From positions 186,001 to 250,000 of the forward strand of contig JAIUJO010000293.1 of the NCBI GenBank assembly GCA_023846275.1: a stretch of 64,000 bases of DNA, read 5' to 3'. The notes below the pieces were generated by a model, which saw only the letters and a program-made list of their open reading frames with translations, was not told the DNA's origin and searched no databases. Source of the stretch: Vanilla planifolia. Its lineage: Eukaryota > Streptophyta > Magnoliopsida > Asparagales > Orchidaceae. The position numbers were made by a program, and so were the translations under genes. Shown here piece by piece: positions 62,986-64,000 of the stretch; the stretch's first letter is position 1; every line of letters starts with the position of its first letter.

Positions 62986-64000
62986 TTAGCTATTGTTTCT
63001 TATTCAATAATAACAAACCTTAACTATTTATAATGAATATGTTTAAGTGAATTTCTAGAATTTATATCGATGAAGCCTGTGTTCATGGAAGACTTAATGA
63101 AAAGAGGTAGCAATGGTGGAATTCCTAATGATCAACATGGTTTTAGTGGCAAAGGAGTATGAGGCATAATTTTTCATTTAATTTTACGTCTTTAAATTTT
63201 TTTATCAAAAAATATAGAACCTGTTATAGCCATTATTTAAATTAGTTAGAATATTTTATTTAAATAATCTTTTTAATTAAAAAAAAGTTGTTGTAGTATT
63301 GCAAACTATTTTGCTAATTTGGTTGGTTCTTTTTTATAATAAAAAATATTTCTAAATGGTAGATTTTCTAGGGTGAAATGGATTAATGAATTTGTTTAAC
63401 AATTTTAGGAAATTTTTGAAGCAGTAAAATTCAAGATGTTCGTAGCCCATGCTTTTCATTGCTTTGATAGATTACATATTTTAATGTTCAAAATCCTAAA
63501 TTGTATTTTATTCTAAATATAGTATAATTAATTATTTTATTTATTCTTAATTTATTTCATTAGGTTACCTTTTCCTCTTTTGTCATCTCATTAAGTATTT
63601 AATTTTTGAATTATTGGTTTATATTTTATGTCCTTAAACATTTTTCTTCTATTACTATTATATTTATTTGTAAGGCCGAGAAGCATAGTTATTTTATATT
63701 ATTTTTGTAATAATTTTGGGACTCATGTTTTCTTAGAATTTTTATTTGAGCTTTTTCTTGTGTTTTTATAGGGGTGGATTTGGGCTTGTTTCAAGCCAAA
63801 TTACCTAAAAGGACATTGTTGGGCATGTCAATTCTTGTTGGCTTTTTCAATTTCATAGTTTTTATTAAAATTTATTATTAAGATGAAAAATAAATATTTT
63901 TTGAATTAAATTCAAATGTTTAGCAAAGCTAATTTTAGAGATTTACTTAAGGCCTTTAAAAATATTTTAAAACTATTTCTTTAAATATCAGTACATGATA
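62985..64000. other. Unassigned DNA beyond the satellite array
   Basis: No satellite landmarks. A short frame at 63070-63162 (MKPVFMEDLMKRGSNGG at its start, 30 codons) has a protein-like composition but is too short to call. The rest is AT-rich with moderately complex patches (for example 63770-63840) and no recognisable gene, RNA or element end. Confidence 0.5.

Noticed and set aside
1-64000. Bacterial, organellar or viral origin of the window.
   Set aside because: No operon-like coding, ribosomal or tRNA genes, and the repeats are of plant nuclear type (L1 LINE, LTR element with initiator tRNA-Met primer site).

Overview
The window looks like gene-poor, repeat-dominated nuclear DNA, probably from a land plant. 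The evidence is a plant L1-type LINE remnant, an LTR element whose primer site matches the 3' end of initiator tRNA-Met, and the lack of any recognisable protein gene, operon or RNA gene. The DNA is strongly AT-rich apart from one GC-rich insertion. I could not identify the species.

About 46 kb (roughly 70%) is one very diverged satellite family with a monomer of about 400-430 bp (spacings I measured run from about 360 to 465). It lies in blocks of both orientations. I call the orientation containing gtcacatgagaggaga and ttgcattccaag 'plus'. Plus blocks: 1-7545, 14310-24430, 33540-47669 and 49367-51350. Minus blocks: 10950-12900, 47670-49366 and 51351-62985, the last split by an LTR element.

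The satellite is broken by four other kinds of sequence. (1) 7550-9900 is a frameshifted L1-type LINE remnant with endonuclease and reverse-transcriptase motifs, followed to 10950 by unassigned DNA with a decayed coding-like stretch. (2) 12900-14310 is non-satellite DNA with a motif like the 3' end of a Ty1/copia element. (3) 24430-33540 is a 9-kb domain where pyrimidine-rich and extremely AT-rich segments alternate, including a 1.03-kb tandem duplication. (4) 51684-54899 is a structurally complete, very young, short LTR retrotransposon on the minus strand. It has 1.3-kb LTRs, a perfect 5-bp target duplication, and a GC-rich array in its LTRs with many potential G-quadruplexes. 62985-64000 is unassigned DNA beyond the array.

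A relative history can be read from divergence. The satellite is oldest, with monomers recognisable only through short conserved blocks. The LINE and the inversions are old. An off-register 1,320-bp duplication at 39660-42299 is about 2% diverged. The LTR element is youngest, with LTRs differing at about 0.2% of sites. I found no convincing host gene. The many short open frames in the satellite and pyrimidine-rich domains look like by-products of composition. All boundaries of satellite blocks are estimates by eye, good to tens of bases unless stated.
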